DNA of 64,000 bases. It comes from Centipeda noxia ATCC 43541 (GTDB lineage: Bacteria > Bacillota > Negativicutes > Selenomonadales > Selenomonadaceae). The position numbers were made by a program, and so were the translations under genes. The notes below the pieces were generated by a model. It searched no databases. It saw nothing but the letters and a program-made list of their open reading frames with translations, and was not told the origin of the DNA. Every line of letters begins with the position of its first letter. Within the stretch, counting starts at the first letter, position 1. The DNA lies in contig NZ_GG749280.1 in the NCBI RefSeq assembly GCF_000160555.1, positions 49,840 to 113,839 on the forward strand, read 5' to 3'. Shown here one piece after another: positions 1-8,745 of this stretch.

Positions 1-370
1 TAAGTTCGAGCAGATTTGCCAAATTTTGCTGGTACCAGATCCCGGAGATCTTCCCCTGCACGGTCAGCTGTTCTACCTTCTCGCGCGGATAGTAGATCAG
101 CGTGCAGAACTCTGCCTTCTCCTCATCTGTCATGCGCTCGCCGAAACAGTAGTCCACTTTCTCCTTGATGACGCCCGAACAGTTGTTGAGGATGTGAAAG
201 AACGCGTCGTACGCGCCGTGCAGATCGCTCATAAAGTGCTCCGTCCCCTTCGGCAGCATCAGTTGGGACTGCAAGTAGACGATCTTCTCGTAGACAATCT
301 CCTTCGTCGGATACTTTTCCGCCATCAATCTGAGCACTTTATCCTGTTCCGATGTCATCGGTATCGTCAT
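1..370 (-). CDS. fbp: Fructose-1,6-bisphosphatase class III, N-terminal part
   Basis: The first 123 codons of a minus-strand gene that runs off the left edge of the window. The protein begins MTIPMTSEQDKVL and contains MSDLHGAYDAFFHILNNCSG, the metallophosphoesterase-type metal-binding block (SDLHG) typical of class III fructose-1,6-bisphosphatases of Firmicutes. Family members hydrolyse fructose 1,6-bisphosphate in gluconeogenesis in the cytoplasm and are about 640-670 residues long, so most of the protein lies outside. The ATG at 370 follows AGGAGG with a 7-base spacer, which fixes the start. It is read in the same direction as the downstream-numbered neighbour at 432-1973, but no shared function is evident. 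I am confident of the family; the remainder cannot be assessed. Confidence 0.85.
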   Translation of the reverse strand, partial: MTIPMTSEQDKVLRLMAEKYPTKEIVYEKIVYLQSQLMLPKGTEHFMSDLHGAYDAFFHILNNCSGVIKEKVDYCFGERMTDEEKAEFCTLIYYPREKVEQLTVQGKISGIWYQQNLANLLEL

Positions 371-431
371 ATCGCTTCCTCCTGCGAAATATTTTCACTC
401 TTCTGCATTCTAACATCGAAACAATTTTATT

Positions 432-1973
432 TCAAATCAATCCGCCTTTTGCACGCAGAAATTCTTCGGCCACCGCACGCGGTTCCCTGCCCTCACTCTC
501 AACAGCGTAATTCATCGCCGCCATCTCCTCGTCACTGATGGTTCCCGTCAGCTTTTCCAGCGCATCACCAAGCTCCGGATGACGCTCGAGCACCTCCGCA
601 CGCACGACATTGCCGCAGCGATAGGACGGGAAAAAGTTCCGGTCATCAGCGAGCACGACAGCATCCGCTGCGGCAAGCTGTCCGTCCGTGGTAAAGATGA
701 TCATCACGTCGATCTGCCCGTTTGCAAATGCCTGATATTTCAATCCGATATCGAGATCCGTCGTGCGCCCGAATGTTAGTCCGTATGCTTCGCAGAGCGC
801 AGGATAGCCGTCCGCCCGCTCAAAGAAATCATATTCCGCGCCAAAGGTGAGATCGGGCGCGGCGCGGCGCAGGTCGGAATACCTGTGCAGATCGTATTGC
901 TCGGCGATTTCTCGGCGAACGGCAATACCGAACGTGTCGTTGAAGCCGTACATCCCCGCCCAACGCATGTGAAAACGCCGCTCGTATTCCTCTGTGAGCT
1001 TTGGAAATAGTTCTTCGCTGTACTTTGTCTCTTCTTTGAGCACCATATTCCATCCGGTTCCCGTATATTCCGGATAGATATCGAATGCACCGCTCTCCAT
1101 CCCCGGATGGATATTGGAAGTGCCGCCGCCGACGCCGGCAGTAATACGCGCCTCGAGTCCCGTATTATGTTCAATGACCATCTTCAGTATCTCACCCATA
1201 ATGAGCTGCTCTGTCATCGGCTTCGTAGCAATGTGAACGACATCTGCCCTGGCGAAGAAACCATATGTCACGCTGCTCACCGCAATGAGCACAGCCGCAG
1301 CTCCGGCATATGCTATGCGTTTCTTCCCGCACAGTCGCACCGGCTCTGCCATGCGCCGTTCCGCCCACCCCAGTACGCCGTCCACTGCAAGAGCGAGGAT
1401 GGCAATCAAGAGACTGCCCGCGATTGTGAGCGCCGTATTGTTCGTCGTAATTCCGCGATAGATTGCTACCCCGAGACCGCCTGCACCAATGAACGAGGCA
1501 ATGCCCGCAAGTGCAATCGTCATCGTCGCCATATTGCGAATACCTGTCATAATAACAGGCATGGCGATTGGGAGCTGAACATGTGTCAATGTATAAAACG
1601 CCGAGCCGCCCAATCCGATCGCCGCCTCACGGAGCGAGGACTGAACCTGTGTGAGTCCCGTATGCGTCGCACGTACCATCGGCAGGAGTGCATAGATCGT
1701 GAGCGCGATGATTGCCGAACGGTTGCCGATGCCAAAGAAAGGAATGAGAAAGCCGAGCATCGAAATCGACGGAATCGTATAGAGGAAGTTCACTGTCCCG
1801 AGCGTGGGTGCCGCCGCCCGTTCATATTTGTGAATAAGAATGCCCGCCGCCCCGCCGAGAACGATGGCAATGCCGATTGCCGCACCTGAAATCCACAGAT
1901 GCTCGATCATGAGCTGGAGGAAGAACGCACTGCGCTCCGCAAAGATGGAAAGAACTGCATGCAAGAGTTCCAT
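432..1973 (-). CDS. Osmoprotectant (glycine betaine/choline-type) ABC permease fused to its substrate-binding domain
   Basis: A 513-residue fusion. Residues 1-210 form a multi-span ABC permease of the OpuCB/ProW type, with an EAA-like loop around EAAIGLGG. After a further hydrophobic segment, residues 245-513 form an OpuAC/QAT-type binding domain (IATKPMTEQLIMGEIL, later DIYPEYTGTGW). Such fusions import betaine, choline or related osmolytes together with an OpuCA-type ATPase. The ATG at 1973 (MELLHAV) follows AAGGAGGG at a good distance; the ATG at 1991 would place that ribosome binding site inside the gene. No ATPase gene is adjacent: fbp lies on one side and a dehydrogenase on the other. 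The fused domain is therefore an orphan in this window and must use an ATPase encoded elsewhere, if it is active. Confidence 0.85.
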   Translation of the reverse strand: MELLHAVLSIFAERSAFFLQLMIEHLWISGAAIGIAIVLGGAAGILIHKYERAAAPTLGTVNFLYTIPSISMLGFLIPFFGIGNRSAIIALTIYALLPMVRATHTGLTQVQSSLREAAIGLGGSAFYTLTHVQLPIAMPVIMTGIRNMATMTIALAGIASFIGAGGLGVAIYRGITTNNTALTIAGSLLIAILALAVDGVLGWAERRMAEPVRLCGKKRIAYAGAAAVLIAVSSVTYGFFARADVVHIATKPMTEQLIMGEILKMVIEHNTGLEARITAGVGGGTSNIHPGMESGAFDIYPEYTGTGWNMVLKEETKYSEELFPKLTEEYERRFHMRWAGMYGFNDTFGIAVRREIAEQYDLHRYSDLRRAAPDLTFGAEYDFFERADGYPALCEAYGLTFGRTTDLDIGLKYQAFANGQIDVMIIFTTDGQLAAADAVVLADDRNFFPSYRCGNVVRAEVLERHPELGDALEKLTGTISDEEMAAMNYAVESEGREPRAVAEEFLRAKGGLI

Positions 1974-2008
1974 ACCGTCCCTCCTTTTCAAATGTAATCT
2001 ATAATATC

Positions 2009-2024
2009 ACAATAATTTTATTGT
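2009..2024. promoter_or_regulatory. Perfect 7-2-7 palindrome overlapping the predicted promoter of the osmoprotectant transporter
   Basis: ACAATAATTTTATTGT is a perfect inverted repeat. On the minus strand a promoter TTGTAT-N17-TACAAT can be read whose -10 overlaps one arm of the palindrome. This is the geometry expected of a repressor operator. GbsR/OpcR-type regulators control osmolyte uptake genes in Bacillus, but assigning this site to one of them would be a guess. Confidence 0.4.
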
Positions 2025-2049
2025 ATCACAGAAATCAATATAATACAAG

Positions 2050-2076
2050 AAGCCCCTCCCCATACAGGAGAGGGGT
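2050..2076 (-). terminator. Probable rho-independent terminator of the dehydrogenase gene
   Basis: CCCCTC at 2053-2058 pairs with GAGGGG at 2069-2074. On the minus strand the stem is followed by CTTCTTGTATTA, a weak T-rich tail. It sits directly after the stop codon of the gene ending at 2084. Confidence 0.5.
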
Positions 2077-2083
2077 CCGGGTT

Positions 2084-3037
2084 CTATACGAGCACAACAG
2101 CTTTGCCGAGGCCATCACGCCCCTCAAGCCAGCGGTGCGCCTCCGCAGTATCTGAGAGGGTGAATACACGCTCCGGCCGGACGGGAACTTTATATTGTCT
2201 GATGTATGCAAACAATTCACTCAGATGCTCCTCACGCACATTACCCGAGTAAAAGGAGGTGAGATAGGCATCCTCCGCAAGATCTCCGATCGGTTCAAAT
2301 CCCTCCAGATCCCATTTCCCGCCGAGCAGTCCCGTATTGCACAGAATACCGCCGCGCGCAAGATGTTTCATACTGTCCTTCATGACAGCAGGGCCGACCA
2401 GCTCGAGAATGCGGTCATACCGTTCATCCGTACGCAGAATGCCGTCCTCTTCAATCACAACATCGCTGTAGCCCGCGGTAAGCATCCGTGTGCGCTGCTC
2501 CGCGCGCCGGGTGCTCCCAACAATGTACATATGCGGAAACTGTGCACGCATAAGGCGCAGGAATGCGATGCCGACACCGCTTGCCCCGCCGCGTACGAGG
2601 ACCGTATATCCGTCCTCGATGCGCAGGTTCTTGAGCGAACCGAACGCCGTGTAATACGTCTCCGGAATCACCGCTAAAATCTCCCACGGCAATTCACTCT
2701 GCACAGGATAAATCTGCTCATTCGGCAGCAGTACATACTCCGCATAGCCGCCGTCAAAGGCGCGCCCCATCTCCCCCATCAGTGAGACAACGCGCTGCCC
2801 CGCGGGAAGGCGTACTGCGTCCGTCGTCTCTTCTACCGTCCCGACGCATTCGATGCCGAGGATGCGCGGAAAGGAAACGGACGGAGACAGCCCCTGGCGC
2901 GTGAAAATCTCCGAATGGTTCACGCCAAAGGCGCGCACGCGCACGAGCGACCAGCCAGCCTTAAGCGCAGGACGCGGGACATCTGTATAAACGAGCTGTT
3001 CCGGTCCGCCGGGTTTATATACAACAACCGCTTTCAT
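2084..3037 (-). CDS. Zinc-type alcohol dehydrogenase / quinone oxidoreductase-like MDR protein
   Basis: A 317-residue medium-chain dehydrogenase/reductase. The N-terminal GroES-like half contains VRAFGVNHSEIFTRQG and the GIECVGTV block. The Rossmann half has VLVRGGASGVGIAFLRL, the glycine-rich nucleotide motif (usual form GASGGVG) for NADPH. The catalytic and structural zinc cysteines of true alcohol dehydrogenases are absent, so this belongs with zinc-independent quinone oxidoreductase-like members that reduce enones or quinones in the cytoplasm. The substrate cannot be predicted. Two adjacent ATG codons follow GGAGG; the second (3037, MKAVVVYKPG) has the better 7-base spacing and matches the family N terminus. 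It is a single gene ending in a weak terminator. Confidence 0.8.
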   Translation of the reverse strand: MKAVVVYKPGGPEQLVYTDVPRPALKAGWSLVRVRAFGVNHSEIFTRQGLSPSVSFPRILGIECVGTVEETTDAVRLPAGQRVVSLMGEMGRAFDGGYAEYVLLPNEQIYPVQSELPWEILAVIPETYYTAFGSLKNLRIEDGYTVLVRGGASGVGIAFLRLMRAQFPHMYIVGSTRRAEQRTRMLTAGYSDVVIEEDGILRTDERYDRILELVGPAVMKDSMKHLARGGILCNTGLLGGKWDLEGFEPIGDLAEDAYLTSFYSGNVREEHLSELFAYIRQYKVPVRPERVFTLSDTAEAHRWLEGRDGLGKAVVLV

Positions 3038-3114
3038 CATATTTCCTCCCAACGCAGATCTTTTCTTCCATATTATCATCTCATCCGCAAAAATGACAAG
3101 CACAGCTCAGGAGT

Positions 3115-3143
3115 TTGTCTCTTTCCATCTCCTATGCTATAAT
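3115..3143 (+). promoter_or_regulatory. Promoter of the P-type ATPase-like gene
   Basis: TTGTCT at 3115-3120, a 17-base spacer, and a perfect TATAAT at 3138-3143. AGGAG at 3168-3172 and the TTG start at 3183 follow. Confidence 0.6.
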
Positions 3144-3182
3144 GCCCCTGTAACAAAGTCGTATGCTAGGAGTTGAGCATCC

Positions 3183-4541
3183 TTGAAGAATTTTGCCTCA
3201 ACATTTGTCCATTTTATTGCAAGTGTCGCCTTCGCCGTGAGCGCTGCGGGGTATTGGTATTTCACAGACAATATCTCGATCGAAACGGCGTCCGAGATTT
3301 TCCTTGGCGTATTCCTCGCCGCATCACCGCTCCCCTTCATCGTCTCACGATGGCTGATCGCTATGCGCATCAAACGCCGCCTGCACAGCAGCGCCATCGT
3401 ATGCAGCCGTATGGGCGCGCTGACCGAGCTCCTTCATGTTGATACGATCGCATTCAACCGCAACGGAACGCTCACAGAAGGAAATATATTCATCTCAGGA
3501 CTGATTCCCGAAGGGATGACGCAGGGCTCTCTGCTGGCGCTCGCTGCCAGTGCCGAACGCGAAGCCGTACATCCGTATGCGCAGGCGCTCTATGATACCG
3601 CCGTTCAGCGCGGTCTCCATCTCCAGCGGCACTCGGCGGCACGCGAGGCCGAAAGTCTCGGCGTTGAGGCGCTCATTGCGCGCACGCCCGTCCGCGTTGG
3701 AAAGAAGGAATGGCTACAGGAGGAGAACATCGAGATCAGTGCCGCTCTCCTCACGCGCGCCGATCAGCTCGCGACGAGCGGACAGTCGCCGCTCTTTGTC
3801 AGCTCGAGCAAGTATGCGCGCGGCATCATTGCCGTACGTGACGATGTGCGTGCAGAGGTAAAACGCACGCTGCAGCAGCTGCGTGAACGCGGTCTCTCTC
3901 TCGTTCTCCTCACGGGCGAGACAAGGCGTCTCGCAAATGCGACGGGCAAGGAACTCCGCATCAGTGAGATACGTTCTGATCTCACAGGCACGGATAAGGC
4001 ACGCGAAATCCGGCTGCTGCAGTCACGCGGCGCCGTCGTCGCGATGGTCGGCGATCCAATGTCGGATCAGGCGGCGCTGCGCGCAGCAGATATCAGCATC
4101 GGCTGTCCCTCCTCTCTGGAGGAGCCGCCTGCTTCTCCGGAAGAAGATGCTCCGCAGGATCCGCTGCACGAAGAACTTCTGCGTGGTCCGAATGAAAATA
4201 TTTCCGCTGAAGAACGCGAGCTGCTGCTGCCTGCCGAGAACGCCGCTTATTTCGAGTCACATCCGCTGCACAAACAAAGCTGTTCAGCGGACTTTACGCC
4301 GGATATCATGCTCGATGCGGCGGGACTTCCGAGTCTCGTCGCTCTCTGGGATACGTGCAACGCTGCACGTTCACGCGCAAAGCAAAATCGCTGGCTGAGC
4401 ATCTTCTTCCTCCTGCTCTTTGCACCTGCCTCTGCGGGCCTTCTCTCCTTCCTCGGCGCTCCGCCTCTCTCCTATCCGTTCGTCGCGGGCGCACTGCTTT
4501 TGCTGATGCTCCTGCTCATTATGAATGCACTTCGTGAATGA
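3183..4541 (+). CDS. Degenerate P-type ATPase-like (HAD fold) protein, probably catalytically inactive
   Basis: A 452-residue protein laid out like the C-terminal two thirds of a P1B-type metal ATPase: two N-terminal membrane segments (residues about 5-60), a cytoplasmic HAD/P-domain with inserted N-domain (about 85-315), and a terminal pair of hydrophobic segments (about 400-450). It lacks metal-binding and actuator domains. The phosphorylation motif, normally DKTGTLTEG, reads NRNGTLTEG, so the phosphate-accepting Asp is Asn. TGDN reads TGET, and GDGINDAPAL reads GDPMSDQAAL. All three active-site motifs are altered while the reading frame and codon bias stay intact, which suggests a retained non-enzymatic protein. 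It has its own promoter and lies just upstream of cydA on the same strand, so a link to cytochrome bd assembly or metal supply is possible but unproven. The TTG start follows AGGAG by 10 bases. Confidence 0.75.
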   Translation: MKNFASTFVHFIASVAFAVSAAGYWYFTDNISIETASEIFLGVFLAASPLPFIVSRWLIAMRIKRRLHSSAIVCSRMGALTELLHVDTIAFNRNGTLTEGNIFISGLIPEGMTQGSLLALAASAEREAVHPYAQALYDTAVQRGLHLQRHSAAREAESLGVEALIARTPVRVGKKEWLQEENIEISAALLTRADQLATSGQSPLFVSSSKYARGIIAVRDDVRAEVKRTLQQLRERGLSLVLLTGETRRLANATGKELRISEIRSDLTGTDKAREIRLLQSRGAVVAMVGDPMSDQAALRAADISIGCPSSLEEPPASPEEDAPQDPLHEELLRGPNENISAEERELLLPAENAAYFESHPLHKQSCSADFTPDIMLDAAGLPSLVALWDTCNAARSRAKQNRWLSIFFLLLFAPASAGLLSFLGAPPLSYPFVAGALLLLMLLLIMNALRE

Positions 4542-4587
4542 GTTTAACTAATATCCATTCCTAAATAATTGAAAATATCATTCTAAC

Positions 4588-4616
4588 TTGTATTTCATTT
4601 TAACCTATGATATAAT
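4588..4616 (+). promoter_or_regulatory. Promoter of the cyd operon
   Basis: TTGTAT at 4588-4593, 17 bases, TATAAT at 4611-4616, leaving a leader of about 85 bases before cydA. I see no convincing Rex (TTGTGA-N6-TCACAA) or Fnr palindrome in the leader. Confidence 0.6.
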
Positions 4617-4707
4617 TCACCGAACCATGACCTTTTGTCCAATTTTCGGGGCAAAAGCAGGGGCTGTGATTATATTGTGGGTTCTTTATTTTGGGAGGGT
4701 TTTGGGA

Positions 4708-6078
<1,371 letters not shown>

Positions 6079-6080
6079 AC

Positions 6081-7097
6081 ATGGATTACAATATTCTCTG
6101 GTTTGTGCTCATCACTGTGCTCTTCACGGGTTTTTTCTTCCTCGAGGGATTTGACTACGGTGTCGGCACACTTCTCACGATTATCTCGGATAAAGAGAGC
6201 GACCGCTCTCAGATCGTCCGCACGATCGGTCCCGTCTGGGACGGCAACGAGGTCTGGATGATCACGGCAGGCGGTGCGATGTTTGCAGCGTTCCCGCATG
6301 TCTATGCTACCCTCTTCAGTACGTTTTACATCGCGCTCTTCCTCATGCTGGTCGCACTCATCCTGCGGGCGGTCGCGTTTGAATTCCGCCATCAGCGCAC
6401 GGATGAAAAATGGCAGAGCATGTGGTCGAATGCGATCACGTTCGGCAGTATCGTCCCTGCATTCCTCTGGGGCGTTGCGGTCACAAATCTGATTGCGGGA
6501 CTTCCCATCGGTCAAAACATGGTCTATCAGGGCAGTTTCTTTGATCTCTTGACCCCGTATACCCTGGTCGGCGGCGCAGCATTCTTTACGGTCTTTGCCT
6601 TTCACGGTGCCTCATTCCTAGGCCTGCGTCTCACCGATCAGCAGCTTCTCGCACGTGCACGTACGCTTGGTCTGAAATTCGGTGGCCTCGCGGCAGTTCT
6701 TTACGTTCTCTGCATGGTTCTCACCTATTTAGAGACGGATCTCTACGACAGCACGCTCGCCGGTGCAGCGCTCGTCCTCTCCGCAGTCTCCTTCGTTGCA
6801 GGAATCGGGGCGCTTTACAAGAACTGCTCCAAAGGCGCGTTCGTGCTCGGCGGTCTCGCCATTGCGGGTACGACGATCGGCTTTTTCGCCGGACTCTTTC
6901 CGCGGCTTATGGTCTCGAGCCTCAACCCGAGCTGGAGCCTGACGATCCGCAACGCTTCATCGACGGAGTACACGCTCTCCATTATGACAATTGCGGCGCT
7001 CATCTTCGTCCCCATTGTCCTCGGCTATCAGATCTGGACGTATTATATTTTCCGTAAACGCATCGCTCCGGATGACACGAGTCATCAAGCCTACTGA
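6081..7097 (+). CDS. cydB: Cytochrome bd oxidase subunit II
   Basis: A 338-residue polytopic membrane partner of CydA. It starts MDYNILWFVLITVLFTGFFF and contains the conserved EGFDYGVG, GPVWDGNEVW and FHGASFL blocks diagnostic of CydB. The subunit stabilises the haem core and lines the oxygen and proton pathways. The ATG at 6081 lies 2 bases after the cydA stop, behind GAAGGAGGGAAG, so the two are translated together. A longer upstream in-frame reading exists but overlaps cydA and has no family similarity. Length and motifs are normal. Confidence 0.95.
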   Translation: MDYNILWFVLITVLFTGFFFLEGFDYGVGTLLTIISDKESDRSQIVRTIGPVWDGNEVWMITAGGAMFAAFPHVYATLFSTFYIALFLMLVALILRAVAFEFRHQRTDEKWQSMWSNAITFGSIVPAFLWGVAVTNLIAGLPIGQNMVYQGSFFDLLTPYTLVGGAAFFTVFAFHGASFLGLRLTDQQLLARARTLGLKFGGLAAVLYVLCMVLTYLETDLYDSTLAGAALVLSAVSFVAGIGALYKNCSKGAFVLGGLAIAGTTIGFFAGLFPRLMVSSLNPSWSLTIRNASSTEYTLSIMTIAALIFVPIVLGYQIWTYYIFRKRIAPDDTSHQAY

Positions 7098-7104
7098 CAA
7101 CCAA

Positions 7105-8745
7105 ATGAAAAAGAAGTCCATCCTATTCTCCGCCCTTCGTGCGGAGAGAAATCATATTCTCATGCGTGCGGCGATCGAACTCCTGCACGGAGGACTCGTC
7201 ATCGCCGCGGCGTGGGAGGCTGCGGTCATCGTAAATACGGTATTCATGCAGCGCGGCGGACTTTCCGAAACAGCATCAGAACTTCTGATGCTGTTTTTGT
7301 GCGTTCTCTCCATGGCGCTCCTGCGCCTGCCAAAAGGACATATCGAGGCGCAGCTCTCCCATCATCTGCGCCTCTCCTGCCGCAAGGCTCTGCATGAGGC
7401 AATGCTCGCACAAGGGCGTGACGTCTCCGGCGCACTGACGTTGACGCTTGAACGCGTTGATGCGCTCGATCCGTTTTTTCATATGGTCCTGCCGACAGTG
7501 ATCGCAGGCGCAGTTCTCATCCCCCTCATCCTGATTGTATCCGCATTTGCAGATCCTCTCTCGGCGCTTCTTTTTCTGGCAACGCTCCCGATTGCTCCTT
7601 TTTTGCTCTTCCTGATCGGGCGCGCCACACGCCGTGCGAGCGAACGTCAATGGGACAAGATGCAGGCGCTGACGGACGGCTTCGGCGAGCTTATCCGCGC
7701 GGCAATGACCCTCAAAATCTTCCGCCGCACAGAGAGCGAGGGCGCGCATCTCGCACAGATGAGCCGCTCTTTCGCCGAGGCCTCCCTTTCTGTCCTCCGC
7801 CTTGCCTTTGTCTCGGCATTTGCGCTCGAGCTGATCACGACACTCTCGATTGCTCTCATCGCCGTCTCGATCGGCCTGCGCCTGCTCGAGGGGATGATGG
7901 ACTTTCAAACGGCATTCTTTGTGCTCATTCTCGCACCGCTCTTCTACCAGCCTCTGCGCGAAGGCGGCATGGCCTTTCATGCAGCAATGGATGCAAAGAC
8001 GGCGGAGTCAGCACTTCTGCCCTATCTGGATCTCTCTTCTCCTGCGAACGGAGCATGCGATCGCATTCTCACACCACCCGCCGTCCATACGGAACATCTC
8101 GGCTATCGCTACCCAATGACGAATGAGGCCGTACTGATTGACCTGAGTCTTTCATTTCCCGCAGGAAAAGTCACTGTTCTTGCGGGTGCAAGCGGTATCG
8201 GAAAGTCCACGCTGCTGCTCCTGCTTGCAGGGCAGATTGCACCGACAGAAGGAAGTATTTTTCTGGCCGACGGTGCAGGCACAGGGAATGCCTTCGATCT
8301 CGCACATCTCTCGGAAGGGACGAGGCAGTCGCTCATCACCTATGTGCCGCAGGAACCGCATATATTTACAGCAACACTTGCAGAGAACGTCAGTCTCTGG
8401 CTGGAAGATGCTTCGGATGCATCTGTCACAGCCGCCCTCGAGGCCGCGGCGCTCGGCGACTTCCTGCGCGCTCTGCCCGAGGGAATTCGAACGCCCCTCG
8501 GTGCAGGCGGCCATCCCCTCTCTGCGGGGGAACGGCACCGCCTCGGTCTTGCACGTGCATTTTTCCAAAACCGTCCCGTCGTTCTCCTTGATGAGATCAC
8601 TGCAGGCCTCGACGGCGAGACGGAGACATGCGTCATCGAGGCGCTGACCGCATTTGCTCATCACCGCACGCTGATCCTGACATCGCATCGTCCGGCGCTG
8701 ATTGCATGGGCAGATCATGTCATTGAATTAGGAGGTGATGTTTGA
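7105..8745 (+). CDS. cydD: CydD-type ABC exporter half (membrane plus ATPase)
   Basis: A protein of about 546 residues with six membrane spans (residues about 15-320) and a C-terminal ABC ATPase. Walker A is GASGIGKST, the signature is LSAGERHRLGLARA, and Walker B is VVLLDEITAGLD. With CydC it forms the heterodimeric thiol (cysteine/glutathione) exporter required for assembly of cytochrome bd. The start is uncertain: ATG 7105 (MKKKSILF) lies 7 bases after the cydB stop without a clear Shine-Dalgarno, and ATG 7072 inside cydB is an alternative. Translation coupled to cydB is likely. The signature Gly-Gly is Ala-Gly, a small departure seen in one half of some asymmetric ABC exporters. Confidence 0.88.
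   Translation: MKKKSILFSALRAERNHILMRAAIELLHGGLVIAAAWEAAVIVNTVFMQRGGLSETASELLMLFLCVLSMALLRLPKGHIEAQLSHHLRLSCRKALHEAMLAQGRDVSGALTLTLERVDALDPFFHMVLPTVIAGAVLIPLILIVSAFADPLSALLFLATLPIAPFLLFLIGRATRRASERQWDKMQALTDGFGELIRAAMTLKIFRRTESEGAHLAQMSRSFAEASLSVLRLAFVSAFALELITTLSIALIAVSIGLRLLEGMMDFQTAFFVLILAPLFYQPLREGGMAFHAAMDAKTAESALLPYLDLSSPANGACDRILTPPAVHTEHLGYRYPMTNEAVLIDLSLSFPAGKVTVLAGASGIGKSTLLLLLAGQIAPTEGSIFLADGAGTGNAFDLAHLSEGTRQSLITYVPQEPHIFTATLAENVSLWLEDASDASVTAALEAAALGDFLRALPEGIRTPLGAGGHPLSAGERHRLGLARAFFQNRPVVLLDEITAGLDGETETCVIEALTAFAHHRTLILTSHRPALIAWADHVIELGGDV

Noticed and set aside
4565..4700. Rex or Fnr operator in the cydA leader
   Set aside because: ATTGAAAATATCATT and CTGTGATTATATTGTGG resemble half sites only; neither has the spacing of the consensus palindromes.
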